DNA of 64,000 nt from Candidatus Undinarchaeales archaeon (GCA_030753015.1 JASMDC010000005.1:84015-148014); one strand, 5' to 3'; shown: positions 50,912-59,730, counted from the stretch's first letter. Made by a program: numbers and translations. The notes: generated by a model from the sequence alone, not told the origin.

Positions 50912-51620
50912 CGTCGCGGACGATAGACCTTCGGTATCCATTGTCATCCCCTGCCACAACGAGGAGCGGAACGTGGAGCGGGCGGTGACCGAGACCTTGG
51001 GATCACTGGGCGGCCTTGACCTCGAGGTCCTCGTGGAGGAAGACGGGAGCACTGACCGGACAGCCGAGATCGCACGGTCGCTCGCCGAGGGTGATCCGCG
51101 TATCAGAGTGCTCTCCTTCCCCGAGGAGCGGCTGGGCAAGGGCGGTGGGTTCGCCCGGGCCGCCGGAAAAGCGACAAAGGACGTCATCGTGCTCATGGAC
51201 GCCGACCTGGCCGTCCATCCCCGAGAAGTACTACGGGCGTTGGACCGGATGCAGGGAGGGGTGGCCATGGTGATCGGCTCCCGGGAGGTCGCCGGCTCCA
51301 AGCGGATGGTGGATCAGACCCCTGCCCGGCGCGTCGCCGGTAAGGCGTTCTCCCTATTGGTGCGCACAATGTTCTGGCTCCCGTTCAACGACCTCCAGTG
51401 CGGGTTCAAGGTCATGCGCCGGGAGGTCATCGAGACGACCACTCTCACCCACCTTGGATGGGAATTCGACACCGAGCTCATCTGGAAGGCCTTGCGGGCC
51501 GGATTCACAGTGGAGGAGATGGGGGTCCACTGGACCGAGGGTGGCGACTCACGGCTCCGCATCTACCCTGATGCGTTCAATATGCTGTGGGGGCTCATCC
51601 TCCTCAGGTTGGGGAGATGA
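50901..51620 (+). CDS. family 2 glycosyltransferase, dolichyl-phosphate-sugar synthase-like
   Basis: A 239-residue GT-A glycosyltransferase with SIVIPCHNEERNVERAV, VEEDGSTDRT, MDADLAVHP with the DxD-type metal site, and FNDLQCGFKVMRREV, the QCGFK block of DPM1-like enzymes. It would transfer a sugar from a nucleotide donor to dolichyl phosphate, supplying lipid-linked sugar to GT-C enzymes such as those at 34913, 37083 and 53864. It has no C-terminal membrane segments. It overlaps the PAC2 gene and is followed after three bases by DUF357. Confidence 0.92.
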   Translation: MSDDVADDRPSVSIVIPCHNEERNVERAVTETLGSLGGLDLEVLVEEDGSTDRTAEIARSLAEGDPRIRVLSFPEERLGKGGGFARAAGKATKDVIVLMDADLAVHPREVLRALDRMQGGVAMVIGSREVAGSKRMVDQTPARRVAGKAFSLLVRTMFWLPFNDLQCGFKVMRREVIETTTLTHLGWEFDTELIWKALRAGFTVEEMGVHWTEGGDSRLRIYPDAFNMLWGLILLRLGR

Positions 51621-51623
51621 ACT

Positions 51624-51896
51624 ATGGGCCGCGACCGCGTTACCAGGGAGGAACTGGAGACCTCGCTCACCCGCATCGGAGCGGTGCTCTCGGGCATCCG
51701 GGTGCTTGACGATGAGCGGGGACCGGGCTACCTCAAGAACGTGCGTGCCTACGTCACCGACACGCGCTATTTCATGGAAAAGAAAGAGGATCTCGTGCTC
51801 GCTTTCGAAGCAGTGACTTGGGCATGGGCATGGGTGGAGATAGGATGCGATCTCGGAGTGCTCGCCTCCGACGAACCGCGCCTCCAGAAGTTTTAA
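51624..51896 (+). CDS. DUF357 family protein
   Basis: A 90-residue helical protein of the archaeal DUF357 family, with NVRAYVTDTRYFMEKKEDLV and AFEAVTWAWAWVEIG as the typical blocks. The family is widespread in archaea, often beside translation or replication genes, and its function is not established. It is the last gene of the PAC2-GT2 operon. The TATA-like element of the Bud32 gene overlaps its 3' end. Confidence 0.88.
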   Translation: MGRDRVTREELETSLTRIGAVLSGIRVLDDERGPGYLKNVRAYVTDTRYFMEKKEDLVLAFEAVTWAWAWVEIGCDLGVLASDEPRLQKF

Positions 51897-51921
51897 GAGT
51901 CCTGCGGTCGGGGTGGTTGCC

Positions 51922-52563
51922 ATGAATGATGAGCGTCAGGAGATCGCCCGTGGTGCCGAGGCTGTGCTCTACCGGGCCACCGGAGAGGATGGTGACGTGC
52001 TCATCAAAGAGCGCGTTCCCAAGAGCTATCGACATCATATCTTGGACGATCGTCTGCGCCGCCAGCGCACGAAGCGCGAGGCAAAGCTCCTGGAGAAAGC
52101 ACGCACTGTGGGCGTCACATGCCCCAAGGTGCTCTCCGTGGACAAGCGAGTCCAGGCCATCGTTATGGAGTTCATCGACGGGCCCCCACTGCGCCAGGCA
52201 GCGAACGAGGTCGGTCCCGAGGAGCGGGTCCGGCTCTTCAAGGAGCTCGGCAGGATGGTCGGCTCCCTCCACGGCAAGGACATGATGCATGGCGACCTCA
52301 CAACCTCCAACGTCATCGTCAAGGACGGTAAGCTCCACCTCATCGACTTCGGTCTCGGATTCCATTCAACTAACGTCGAGGACAAGGCCGTGGACCTCCA
52401 CCTGCTTGAGCGGGCCATCGATGCAACGCACTTCGCCTTCGCCGAGGAGGCCTTCGAAGCGGTGAAGGAGGGATACGTTGAGACACTACCGGACGCTGAG
52501 CTGGTGTTCCGTCGCATCGAACAGATCGAGGGGCGTCGCAGGTACTCCTCAAAGAAATCCTGA
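51922..52563 (+). CDS. bud32: Kae1-associated atypical kinase Bud32
   Basis: A 213-residue PRPK/Bud32 kinase of the KEOPS complex, needed for N6-threonylcarbamoyl adenosine in tRNA. Kinase elements are GAEAVLYRA, the Lys in VLIKERVPKSYR, MEFIDGPPLR, MHGDLTTSNVIV with the catalytic Asp, and LIDFGLGF. Many Euryarchaeota fuse it to Kae1; here it stands alone and Kae1 is not nearby. AAGTTTTAAGAG near 51892 lies about 29 bp before this ATG, preferred over an in-frame GTG 9 bases upstream. Confidence 0.94.
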   Translation: MNDERQEIARGAEAVLYRATGEDGDVLIKERVPKSYRHHILDDRLRRQRTKREAKLLEKARTVGVTCPKVLSVDKRVQAIVMEFIDGPPLRQAANEVGPEERVRLFKELGRMVGSLHGKDMMHGDLTTSNVIVKDGKLHLIDFGLGFHSTNVEDKAVDLHLLERAIDATHFAFAEEAFEAVKEGYVETLPDAELVFRRIEQIEGRRRYSSKKS

Positions 52564-52609
52564 GCCGGGACCGCTCCATTTATTAAGGTTGACCGACCCC
52601 CTTGGCCCG

Positions 52610-53539
52610 ATGGCACGCAAGGGAGCGGGCACCGGGAAGAAGACGAAGGGAGGGAAGAAAGCCCCTACCCCCATGGGGATCCATGAAGGGGCTGAGCAAG
52701 GGACCGCCACTATCCCCCAGGCCCTCGGCGAACGGGAGATGCGGCTCATCTACGACTTCACTGCCAAGATGGTCCAGCAGTTCCGCCTTTTCATAAAGAC
52801 CGTGGCCGTGTTCGGCAGCTTTGCTCGCGGCGACATAGGCGGAAAGGGCGACATCGACATACTCATCATCGTGGACGACGGTGCTCTGGAGCTGCGCGGC
52901 GAGGTCAAGAAGCTCTACAACCAGGAGATGCAGCGCATCATCCGCTCGGAGCACTCACCGCTCAAGTTCCACGTGAACACCGTCCCCCTCTCCGAGTTCT
53001 GGGACGGGATCCGCATCGCCGATCCCATCCTCCTCAACATCGTACGGGAAGGCCTGCCCATCTTCGACCGAGGATTCTTCGTCCCCGTCAAGAAGCTCAT
53101 GGAACAGGGCAAGATCCGCCCCACCACCGAGTCGATGTTCCTTTGTCTGGACAATGCGGACATGCACCTGGTACGTCACCAGGACTTCCTGCTCAAGTCG
53201 GCGAACGAGCTCTACTGGGCAGCGATCGATTCCGTCCACGCTGCGCTTATGAGCGTGCGCGTCGTTCCGCCCGATCCGAAGGAAGCTTCCCGCATGCTGC
53301 GCGAGCATCTGGTGGAGCCCGGCTACGTCGATGAGCGGTACGCGGTCATCATGGACGAGATCTACCGCATCATGAAGATGATCGACCACGGCGAGCTCAA
53401 GCACATCTCCGGAGAGGACGTCGATAGTTATGCCTCGTCGGTGAAGGACCTCACCTCCCATCTCAAACAGTTCGTGCGTGATAGGGAAGCGACGACCCTG
53501 AAGAAAATCGAAAGGCTTAAATCGAAGGACGGGGGCTGA
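52610..53539 (+). CDS. nucleotidyltransferase-HEPN fusion protein
   Basis: A 309-residue protein. A Lys/Gly-rich start is followed by a minimal nucleotidyltransferase domain with GS-x10-DxD at residues 69-83 (GSFARGDIGGKGDID), and a long helical C-terminal half with LDNADMHLVRHQDFLLKS and IDSVHAALMSVRV, probably a HEPN-type domain. Archaea carry related single-chain proteins of unknown role. CCATTTATTAAGG centred near 52582 is 28 bp from the ATG. Translation could extend 132 bases upstream only by overlapping bud32. An AMP or other nucleotide transfer to protein or RNA is inferred. Confidence 0.82.
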   Translation: MARKGAGTGKKTKGGKKAPTPMGIHEGAEQGTATIPQALGEREMRLIYDFTAKMVQQFRLFIKTVAVFGSFARGDIGGKGDIDILIIVDDGALELRGEVKKLYNQEMQRIIRSEHSPLKFHVNTVPLSEFWDGIRIADPILLNIVREGLPIFDRGFFVPVKKLMEQGKIRPTTESMFLCLDNADMHLVRHQDFLLKSANELYWAAIDSVHAALMSVRVVPPDPKEASRMLREHLVEPGYVDERYAVIMDEIYRIMKMIDHGELKHISGEDVDSYASSVKDLTSHLKQFVRDREATTLKKIERLKSKDGG

Positions 53540-53546
53540 GTGTAGT

Positions 53547-53639
53547 ATGGGTATACAGGGAATCGCCACATTCTTCGGATTCATCATCCTGCTCTACGGC
53601 CTAATCTCCCGGCTCGCTGAGCCCCAGACCTATCCGTAG
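53547..53639 (+). CDS. 30-residue membrane peptide
   Basis: A very short gene encoding a peptide that starts MGIQGIATFFGFIILLYGL and ends in a short polar tail, one membrane segment in total. GGCTTAAATCG, centred near 53518 inside the end of the preceding gene, lies 29 bp before the ATG, the same spacing as at other leaderless genes here. A second small membrane protein gene follows. Confidence 0.5.
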   Translation: MGIQGIATFFGFIILLYGLISRLAEPQTYP

Positions 53640-53669
53640 GTTCCGGTTATTGACGGGGTGAGCGAGCAT

Positions 53670-53867
53670 ATGGACCTATCGAAGCCGTACTCGAAGCTCG
53701 CCCTTCTGTTCATCCTCGTCCTCAGCATCCTCTTCTGGTTCGGATTCCCTATGAGCATCCTGGCCATCCTCGTGATCGTATGGGTCGTGTACTCCATCGA
53801 GTTAATGGAGAGCCTTGAGAGGAAGGGGAAGAAGAGCAGGGTGAAACAGGGGCTCGAAGAGGACTAG
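53670..53867 (+). CDS. small membrane protein
   Basis: A 65-residue protein with two closely spaced hydrophobic stretches (LALLFILVLSILFWFGF and SILAILVIVWVVYSIELM) and a basic, then acidic, tail. An in-frame GTG 12 bases upstream is an alternative start; GGGGTGAG precedes the ATG. The end overlaps the convergent membrane protein gene by four bases. No family is recognised. Confidence 0.6.
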   Translation: MDLSKPYSKLALLFILVLSILFWFGFPMSILAILVIVWVVYSIELMESLERKGKKSRVKQGLEED

Positions 53868-55666
53868 ATCCTGCTGAATGGATGGTGATGGAGCCACCGC
53901 CACCGGGGACGCGCACGGATGAGGATCTCATCAACGGGAACGCAGTAGAGCTCGTCCTCGACACCCGTGGGCGTGCACTGGAGCGTCGCTCCATCTTGTA
54001 CCATCACATAGGTCATGGTTGATGTGAAGCCGAAGGGGAACACCTGGACACGGAGAACACGCGGCGGTAGACGGAGCACGGTCTGCCCCCGGGCTGTCGT
54101 CCAATAATCGAACCGCGTCATTCCATCGCCCTCGACCGTAATCCCTTGGGAAGGCAGTACACGAACGTGCGTGCGAGGGATGGGCTCTCCATCGGGACCG
54201 ACAACACGCAGTGGGACCGCAGTCACGTCGTTGAAGATATGGTCCGTCAATCCCTGCTGGTCCACCCGGAGCAGATGGCAGCTCGGGCACGATACCAGCG
54301 GAATCCGCTCTACGAAGGGGAGCCCTTCCAGCACCGGCACTGGCCCGTGAGAGAACACCCACCGTGTCCCGTACCCGAGCATGCGCACAAGGGTGATGTT
54401 CTCGTCAGGTACTACATGCTCTGAAAACGATCCCGTGAAGAGTGCGATCTCCCTGAAGAAGGTCGGGGAGAGGATGACGCCCTCCGGATTCTCTAGCCCA
54501 CTAAGCTCTGCCAGCACGGCCTGGTTGGTACTCCAGATCCCCTCCCGAGCATCGGCGTGAGGATCGACGGGGATCGTGAGGACGCACCAGACCACCAATC
54601 CCGCCACCACGACGGCGGTGAGTGTGGAATCGCCTCGTACCGCGCGACGGACTCCTACCATCGCTAGCGCCACAAGGGGCAGGAGGATGGTGACCACGAA
54701 CTTCCAACGGAAAAGGACCGGTGTGTACACCGCGAACACAAGAAGTGGGGCGGCGGCCCATGCCGCGAGGAGCGGTACGGCCTCAGGCCGTTCGTCCTCG
54801 TCCCTCGACCTGAGGGTGAGGCCTAGGACGGCCAACGCGACAATCGGCCAGCCCGCGAACCCGGGCAGGGTCCATAAGGGCTCGTGCTCGCCCCCGACCC
54901 CCCACTCCTCGGCCTGTGTGCGTCCGGTCTCCTGCATCACCTTCAGGAAGATTGGAAGGCCGTTGGCGTAGAGGTACGCCGACCAGAGGAGCTGGCCTGC
55001 AACGGCTCCTGCGATGAACATGCCAAGAACGTGCATCTCCCTGTCAACTCCACGCCCGCGGGCCCGTCTCCAGGCGCTGAGGAGCGCGAGGGAGAGGAGG
55101 CAGGGGCCGTAGTTGAGCTTTGTGAGCATACCAAAAAAGGCCAACATGAAACCCCTGTAAGCGGCGTGCCGATCACCATCCAGAGCCTTGAGATATAGCA
55201 CATGGGTAACCGCGTACAGGAAACAGAGCATGGCAGGGTGGAGCACGAGGCGAGCGTACGAGACGAAGGCGGGGTGGAGGGCGAGCACCGTGATCGTCGC
55301 AAGGGCCGTCCGTCGGTCCAGGAGCGTCCGCAGCAGGATGTAGTGGAGAGCCAATGCCATGCCTGCGAACCCGGCCACCACCAGATGGGAGGCCCAGAGG
55401 ATATCGCCAGTGAACACCGTAACGGCAGCGATGACCGAAAAGAATCCGGGGGGATGGAGGATGAAGACCTTGGTCAGGAGGCGGGGAACACCGTCAATCA
55501 GGAGTGAGCGGGCCACGAGCATGTCGCGGTAGGCATCGTGCGCGGTAGTCGAGTCGAATCCCTCTAGAGAGGCGACGGGTACGAGCTCCGCGTGGTCCCA
55601 CCCGACGGCGTACCACATGGTGGCGAGCAGCACGACCAAAAGTGCAATCCGGTCCTCGACATCCAC
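53864..55666 (-). CDS. GT-C-like glycosyltransferase membrane protein
   Basis: A polytopic protein of about 600 residues. The N-terminus has a membrane helix and a loop with GWDHAELVPVASLEGFDSTT and DAYRDMLVARSLL, then FILHPPGFFSVIAAV, a layout typical of PMT/ArnT-type GT-C enzymes in which the Asp of the first loop is catalytic. About ten further segments follow, then a C-terminal domain with SCPSCHLLRVDQQG and beta-sandwich features. It would move a sugar from a dolichyl-phosphate donor, such as that made by the GT2 at 50901. The start is a GTG 26 bp from the central TATA element shared with the PfkB gene. Confidence 0.75.
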   Translation of the reverse strand: MDVEDRIALLVVLLATMWYAVGWDHAELVPVASLEGFDSTTAHDAYRDMLVARSLLIDGVPRLLTKVFILHPPGFFSVIAAVTVFTGDILWASHLVVAGFAGMALALHYILLRTLLDRRTALATITVLALHPAFVSYARLVLHPAMLCFLYAVTHVLYLKALDGDRHAAYRGFMLAFFGMLTKLNYGPCLLSLALLSAWRRARGRGVDREMHVLGMFIAGAVAGQLLWSAYLYANGLPIFLKVMQETGRTQAEEWGVGGEHEPLWTLPGFAGWPIVALAVLGLTLRSRDEDERPEAVPLLAAWAAAPLLVFAVYTPVLFRWKFVVTILLPLVALAMVGVRRAVRGDSTLTAVVVAGLVVWCVLTIPVDPHADAREGIWSTNQAVLAELSGLENPEGVILSPTFFREIALFTGSFSEHVVPDENITLVRMLGYGTRWVFSHGPVPVLEGLPFVERIPLVSCPSCHLLRVDQQGLTDHIFNDVTAVPLRVVGPDGEPIPRTHVRVLPSQGITVEGDGMTRFDYWTTARGQTVLRLPPRVLRVQVFPFGFTSTMTYVMVQDGATLQCTPTGVEDELYCVPVDEILIRARPRWRWLHHHPFSRI

Positions 55667-55686
55667 GGGGAATAGGACGAACATAT

Positions 55687-55698
55687 GGTTTATAAAGA
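55687..55698. promoter_or_regulatory. shared central TATA element, GT-C / PfkB pair
   Basis: GTTTATAAAG at 55688-55697 is midway in the 51-base gap between two GTG start codons, 26 bp from each. Confidence 0.7.
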
Positions 55699-55717
55699 TG
55701 GAGACTCCCAGTGCCGT

Positions 55718-56590
55718 GTGGATGCCCCGGACCTCGTGGTGGTCGGCCATCTCACGCACGACCGCATCGTTCGCGGCTCGCAAGAGGACGCGTGCATGGG
55801 GGGCGTGCCCGCACACTTCGGGCTGACCGTTGCCGCCCTGGGCCTTAGCACAGGTGTGGTCACTACTGTAGGCCCCGACCTCGATCCTGACCACCTCCGC
55901 GTCCTGCACGCCGCCGGTATCGACCTCACGGGTGTCCGTATCGGTCAGTCGCCCACGACGACGTTCGTTAACATCTACGAGGCGGGCCAAAGGGTACAGG
56001 AATGTCCTGCCGTCGCCGACGGTATCGGTCCTGACGATGTACCGGCCGCTTATGAAAAAGCCCGAGCCGTCCACCTCGGACCGCTCATGGGCGAGATCGA
56101 TCCTGCGGTCGTCGACCGGTTCCCGCACGCTCGCATATCCTTGGATGTACAGGGATTGGTGCGTCGTCGGAAGGGCCGACAGGTGCTGTCCAAGGCCCTC
56201 GATCGGGATACGCTCCCCCGACGGCTCGACGTGATAAAGCTCGGTGAGGACGAGCTCGAGCTGGCCACTGGCACCACGGACGTGGTGGAGGGTTCGGAGC
56301 GAGCAGTGGAGCTCGGGGCCAGCATGTCCATCGTCACCATGGGCGTCCATGGCTCGCACGTGTACGACGGACGGCACCACGATATTCCCGCGTTCCCCGT
56401 GGAGGAAGTGGACCCCACCGGCGCTGGCGATGCCTACATGGCCGGCTTCCTGGACGCACTCCTCGCGGACCGGGATGTACCGGAGTGCGGACGGTTCGCC
56501 GCCGCATGCGGTGCATTGTGTGTTACTAGCGTGGGCTCGGGCTTCGCGCATTCCCGAAAGGAGGTGGAACGTCTCGCATGGGGGACATGA
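55718..56590 (+). CDS. PfkB-family carbohydrate kinase
   Basis: A 290-residue ribokinase-fold sugar or nucleoside kinase. The N-terminal strand LVVVGHLTHDRIV and GGVPAHFGLTVAALG and the C-terminal signature DPTGAGDAYMAGFLDALL, containing the catalytic Asp, define the family. The substrate cannot be assigned; ribokinase, fructokinase or inositol kinase activity are all possible. It overlaps the flippase-like gene, suggesting that the sugar phosphate feeds a glycolipid or inositol-lipid pathway. Confidence 0.9.
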   Translation: MDAPDLVVVGHLTHDRIVRGSQEDACMGGVPAHFGLTVAALGLSTGVVTTVGPDLDPDHLRVLHAAGIDLTGVRIGQSPTTTFVNIYEAGQRVQECPAVADGIGPDDVPAAYEKARAVHLGPLMGEIDPAVVDRFPHARISLDVQGLVRRRKGRQVLSKALDRDTLPRRLDVIKLGEDELELATGTTDVVEGSERAVELGASMSIVTMGVHGSHVYDGRHHDIPAFPVEEVDPTGAGDAYMAGFLDALLADRDVPECGRFAAACGALCVTSVGSGFAHSRKEVERLAWGT

Positions 56591-57639
56591 GTCGCCTCAG
56601 GCCCCTGGGTCTGGTCATCCTGGCCGTCCTGATCTACTACGTGGGCGTGGGCGAACTCGTGGAACGCCTACGATCGGCTGACGTCGGTGTGTTCCTGGCA
56701 GGATTCGCAATCCTCATCATATCAGGCCTCGTGTTCCTCGTCCGCTGGCAAGTGCTACTCCGCGGCATCGGTTACAATATACCATGGCGGTCTGCCTACG
56801 AGATCACGCTCCTGGGCCTTTTCTCCAACCTCTTCACACCCGGACGGCTCGGGGACATCCCCGTGCGCGCCTTCTTCCTCAAGAGACGCGAGGGCGTTCC
56901 CGTCAAGGATGGCCTCGCTACCACATCAGGGGACCGCTACGTCGATATCATGTTCCTCATGGTCGTCGGTCTCGTCTCCTTCTGGCTCCTGACAGGGACC
57001 GCCGAGATCGCGGCGCTCCAAGGTGCCGGGATGGTACAAGTGCGCTCGGCCGTCGCGGTCATTCTCCTCCTGATGGCGGCCGTGCCAACGGTCGCTCTTA
57101 CCCGCACTGCGTTCTTCATCGGACTGCTCAGGCGCGTGCTTCCCGAGCGTGTCGGCCCCCACCTCGACACTGCGGAGGAGGCCGTCCCCCGCCTCGTGGA
57201 CAACCTCCGCACGTTCCTCCATGGTCCGTCCCTGGCCGCCCTCATCGTATGCACCCCCGCCATGTGGATTCTGTACGCCCTTTCCTTCCACGTCTACCTC
57301 CTCTCATTCGGTGAGACGGCCGATCCGTGGATCGTGCTCCCGGCGTTCTTCGTAGCCTATCTCTTCGGGCTGATTAGCATGGTCCCTGGCGGTATCGGCA
57401 CATCGGACCTGGGCGTGGTGGCCATCCTGGCCTCGGCCGGGATCGACCGCTCGGCTACGCTCATCGCCTCCATCGCGGTGAAGGTCACGAACCTCCTCTA
57501 CGTCGGATGCCTCTGCCTGCTCATACCGGACCGGGCCGACATCGGGGAGGCCACTGCGGTGATCGGGGAAGAGAATGCTGGCACCAATCCTGTTCCGCAG
57601 GGGGACGGTTCGCCCGGACCGAGGTCGCGGGAAGAGTAG
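56578..57639 (+). CDS. UPF0104/LPG-synthase-like membrane flippase family protein
   Basis: A 353-residue protein with about eight membrane segments. Family blocks are LLRGIGYNIPWRSAYEITLL, LFTPGRLGDIPVRAFFLKRR, ATTSGDRYVDIM and GLISMVPGGIGTSDLGVV, as in AglD/UPF0104 proteins linked to lipid-carried glycan handling. AGGAGGTGG lies 10 bases before the start; an ATG at 56587 would overlap the PfkB stop as ATGA and is an alternative. A role in moving lipid-linked sugars for surface glycosylation is inferred from the family and the nearby GT-C gene. Confidence 0.88.
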   Translation: MGDMSRLRPLGLVILAVLIYYVGVGELVERLRSADVGVFLAGFAILIISGLVFLVRWQVLLRGIGYNIPWRSAYEITLLGLFSNLFTPGRLGDIPVRAFFLKRREGVPVKDGLATTSGDRYVDIMFLMVVGLVSFWLLTGTAEIAALQGAGMVQVRSAVAVILLLMAAVPTVALTRTAFFIGLLRRVLPERVGPHLDTAEEAVPRLVDNLRTFLHGPSLAALIVCTPAMWILYALSFHVYLLSFGETADPWIVLPAFFVAYLFGLISMVPGGIGTSDLGVVAILASAGIDRSATLIASIAVKVTNLLYVGCLCLLIPDRADIGEATAVIGEENAGTNPVPQGDGSPGPRSREE

Positions 57640-57642
57640 CTT

Positions 57643-57652
57643 TAATAAAACC
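57643..57652 (+). promoter_or_regulatory. TATA-like box of the first two-cysteine-repeat gene
   Basis: TTAATAAAAC, with CT upstream, is centred about 26 bp before the ATG at 57674, giving a leaderless transcript. Confidence 0.55.
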
Positions 57653-57673
57653 AATAGCGCCCTCTTCTATCGG

Positions 57674-59644
57674 ATGACGGCCATCGTAAAGAGCACGCAG
57701 ACAGGATCCTCGCGGTCTTCACCCCTGGGGACAAGTAGGACGCTTATCCTGCTCATCAGCCTGCTCGTTATCCAGGCCACGTTGTCCCTGGTAATCCTTA
57801 CACCGAACGGCCCAGCGTGGGGTATGGGGGAGTGCAACGATCTCCGGCAGGTCCGGGCCTTTCTTGCGAGAGGATTGTCCGGGGCCTCCGGGGTCCTGCT
57901 GGCCGGTGAGCTGTTATCGACCCTTGCACTGGTGGTGCCCGTGTCCGTCGTCGGCCCGGGGGCCCTAGCTGCGAAGAGCACCGCTCTGGTATTGAACGCC
58001 GCCCTCCTCGTTCTCATGGCCGCCACCCTCCTTCGACTCGGAGCACGTCGTGAGGCGCTGGTGCTGTCGGTCCTCGTGGCCGTGACACCCGCTCTCCTTC
58101 GCGCCCCGCTCCTAATGATGGGTATAAGCCCAATCCTCACGTGCCTGTTCATTTTCATCACGCTCGTCATCTCCCTCCCGTGGGAGCGAGAAAGGAGCGA
58201 CATCCAGACGGGTGTGCTCTTGGGATTCGGGCTAGTATACGACCGGGGGTTCGGGGCCCTTCTCATCGGTTTGTCAGTCGCCCGGTTCCGATACAGGGAA
58301 GCCTCGTGGTGGCGGCCAGCGGTGATCGCCGGGGCGACCGCTCTACTCCTCGTCATGGTCGGCGGACAGGGAGTGGACCGATTGTATGATACGCTCACAA
58401 CCCTGGCACCCGTGGATCCCATGGTGCTGGTCGCCACGCTCGCGGCCCTCCCCACCTCGATCATGTGTCTTTGTGTGGCTGGTGCGGCCCTCGTTGGCCT
58501 TCTTCGGTCACCACCAGGCCCACGGGGAGAGCTCGCCCTGGCCGCAGCCATCACAGGATTACTGTTCCTTGTAGTGACCACCGGTGAGATTCGGGATTCC
58601 GACATCACCATAGAGGACATATCCCTTGCCTGGGTGCTCCTCCTTCCTGCCGCGACAGCCGGACTCGAGCATCTTATGACCGGTCGTCGATATTTGGCCA
58701 TCACCATCACCGTGATCGCGATCCTGGGCGCCTGGGACCTCCTGCTCATCCCGGCTCAGACCGGTCACACTCTCCCCATTTGCAGGGAGAGCGAGGATAG
58801 GATCGTCCAATGGGACTGGACCGCACCAGGGACTGCGGGATGCCCGGATCAGAAGGGGCCCTGGGAGGACTGTGTCCGCCGAGCCGGGCGGGATGCTGTA
58901 TGGGAGGGGGGGGACCTGTTCACATCAGAAAGCCTCTCTGGACCGGTCATGCACATATTCGCGCTCGGCGTTGGTGAAGGGCTCGCAGAGCTCATGGGGC
59001 CGGGCAGGGAGGATCAGGTCGTCGGGTTGTGCGAGCACCTCGACACGGACCTGTCCGCCACCTGTGCCGCAGGAGTGAGCTCACGCGCGGGGGCTGGCGC
59101 TGCAACGATACCGGACTTGACCGATACTCTCTGCACAAAGATCGATAGGGAGCTACGCGTTAGATGTGCTTACGGGCTCGGAGCGGGGATCCTACTGGAG
59201 GCACGCCACCAGGGGCGTCCCGTAGGGGAGGGCATCGAGCTCTGTTCTCACCTTCCTGGCGCTATGCGTTCCCATTGCGTTCGAGGCTTCTCCCAGGTAC
59301 TTGTGCTCGTCCGCTCGAAGGAGAGCAGTGGTGATGTCCCGACATGGGAGCATTGTGAGGACCTCCCCGAGAGATACGTCCTCCAGTGCATGGGAGGATT
59401 GGGCCGGTTCGGCTGGTCCAGGGAGGTGACCCTCGAGGCTGCGATCGAGACGTGCGTGAGAACGGGTGATGAAGGCTCCATTAAGGCTTGTCTCATTAAT
59501 TTCGGCGCGGCCGCGGGATTGCACCACAGTGGAGAACCTTCCAAGGCTTTTGAACTCTGTGAGGGCCTTCCACGCGACCTAATGGGATTCTGCATCGAGG
59601 GAATCGGAGATGGCCTCTCCTGGGTGCTCGTTACAAGTCATTAG
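57674..59644 (+). CDS. membrane protein with C-terminal two-cysteine repeats (family member 1)
   Basis: About 656 residues. The N-terminal 370 or so residues hold about ten hydrophobic segments starting with TLILLISLLVIQATLSLVIL. The remainder is exported and made of units with two Cys 10-12 residues apart followed by Gly-x-Gly-like turns, for example LCTKIDRELRVRCAYGLGAG, LCSHLPGAMRSHCVRGF and LCEGLPRDLMGFCIEGIGDG. The family is not recognised. Members 2 and 3 follow on the same strand. Within the repeats, the Cys of one unit may form disulphides within a helical hairpin. Function unknown. Confidence 0.75.
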   Translation: MTAIVKSTQTGSSRSSPLGTSRTLILLISLLVIQATLSLVILTPNGPAWGMGECNDLRQVRAFLARGLSGASGVLLAGELLSTLALVVPVSVVGPGALAAKSTALVLNAALLVLMAATLLRLGARREALVLSVLVAVTPALLRAPLLMMGISPILTCLFIFITLVISLPWERERSDIQTGVLLGFGLVYDRGFGALLIGLSVARFRYREASWWRPAVIAGATALLLVMVGGQGVDRLYDTLTTLAPVDPMVLVATLAALPTSIMCLCVAGAALVGLLRSPPGPRGELALAAAITGLLFLVVTTGEIRDSDITIEDISLAWVLLLPAATAGLEHLMTGRRYLAITITVIAILGAWDLLLIPAQTGHTLPICRESEDRIVQWDWTAPGTAGCPDQKGPWEDCVRRAGRDAVWEGGDLFTSESLSGPVMHIFALGVGEGLAELMGPGREDQVVGLCEHLDTDLSATCAAGVSSRAGAGAATIPDLTDTLCTKIDRELRVRCAYGLGAGILLEARHQGRPVGEGIELCSHLPGAMRSHCVRGFSQVLVLVRSKESSGDVPTWEHCEDLPERYVLQCMGGLGRFGWSREVTLEAAIETCVRTGDEGSIKACLINFGAAAGLHHSGEPSKAFELCEGLPRDLMGFCIEGIGDGLSWVLVTSH

Positions 59645-59730
59645 ACTTTCGCGACCACTTTATAAAGGCCCGCGGGAAAACTCACGTTAAATAGGTAGTT
59701 TTATGAACTCTGAACACTAGAATAATAGTT

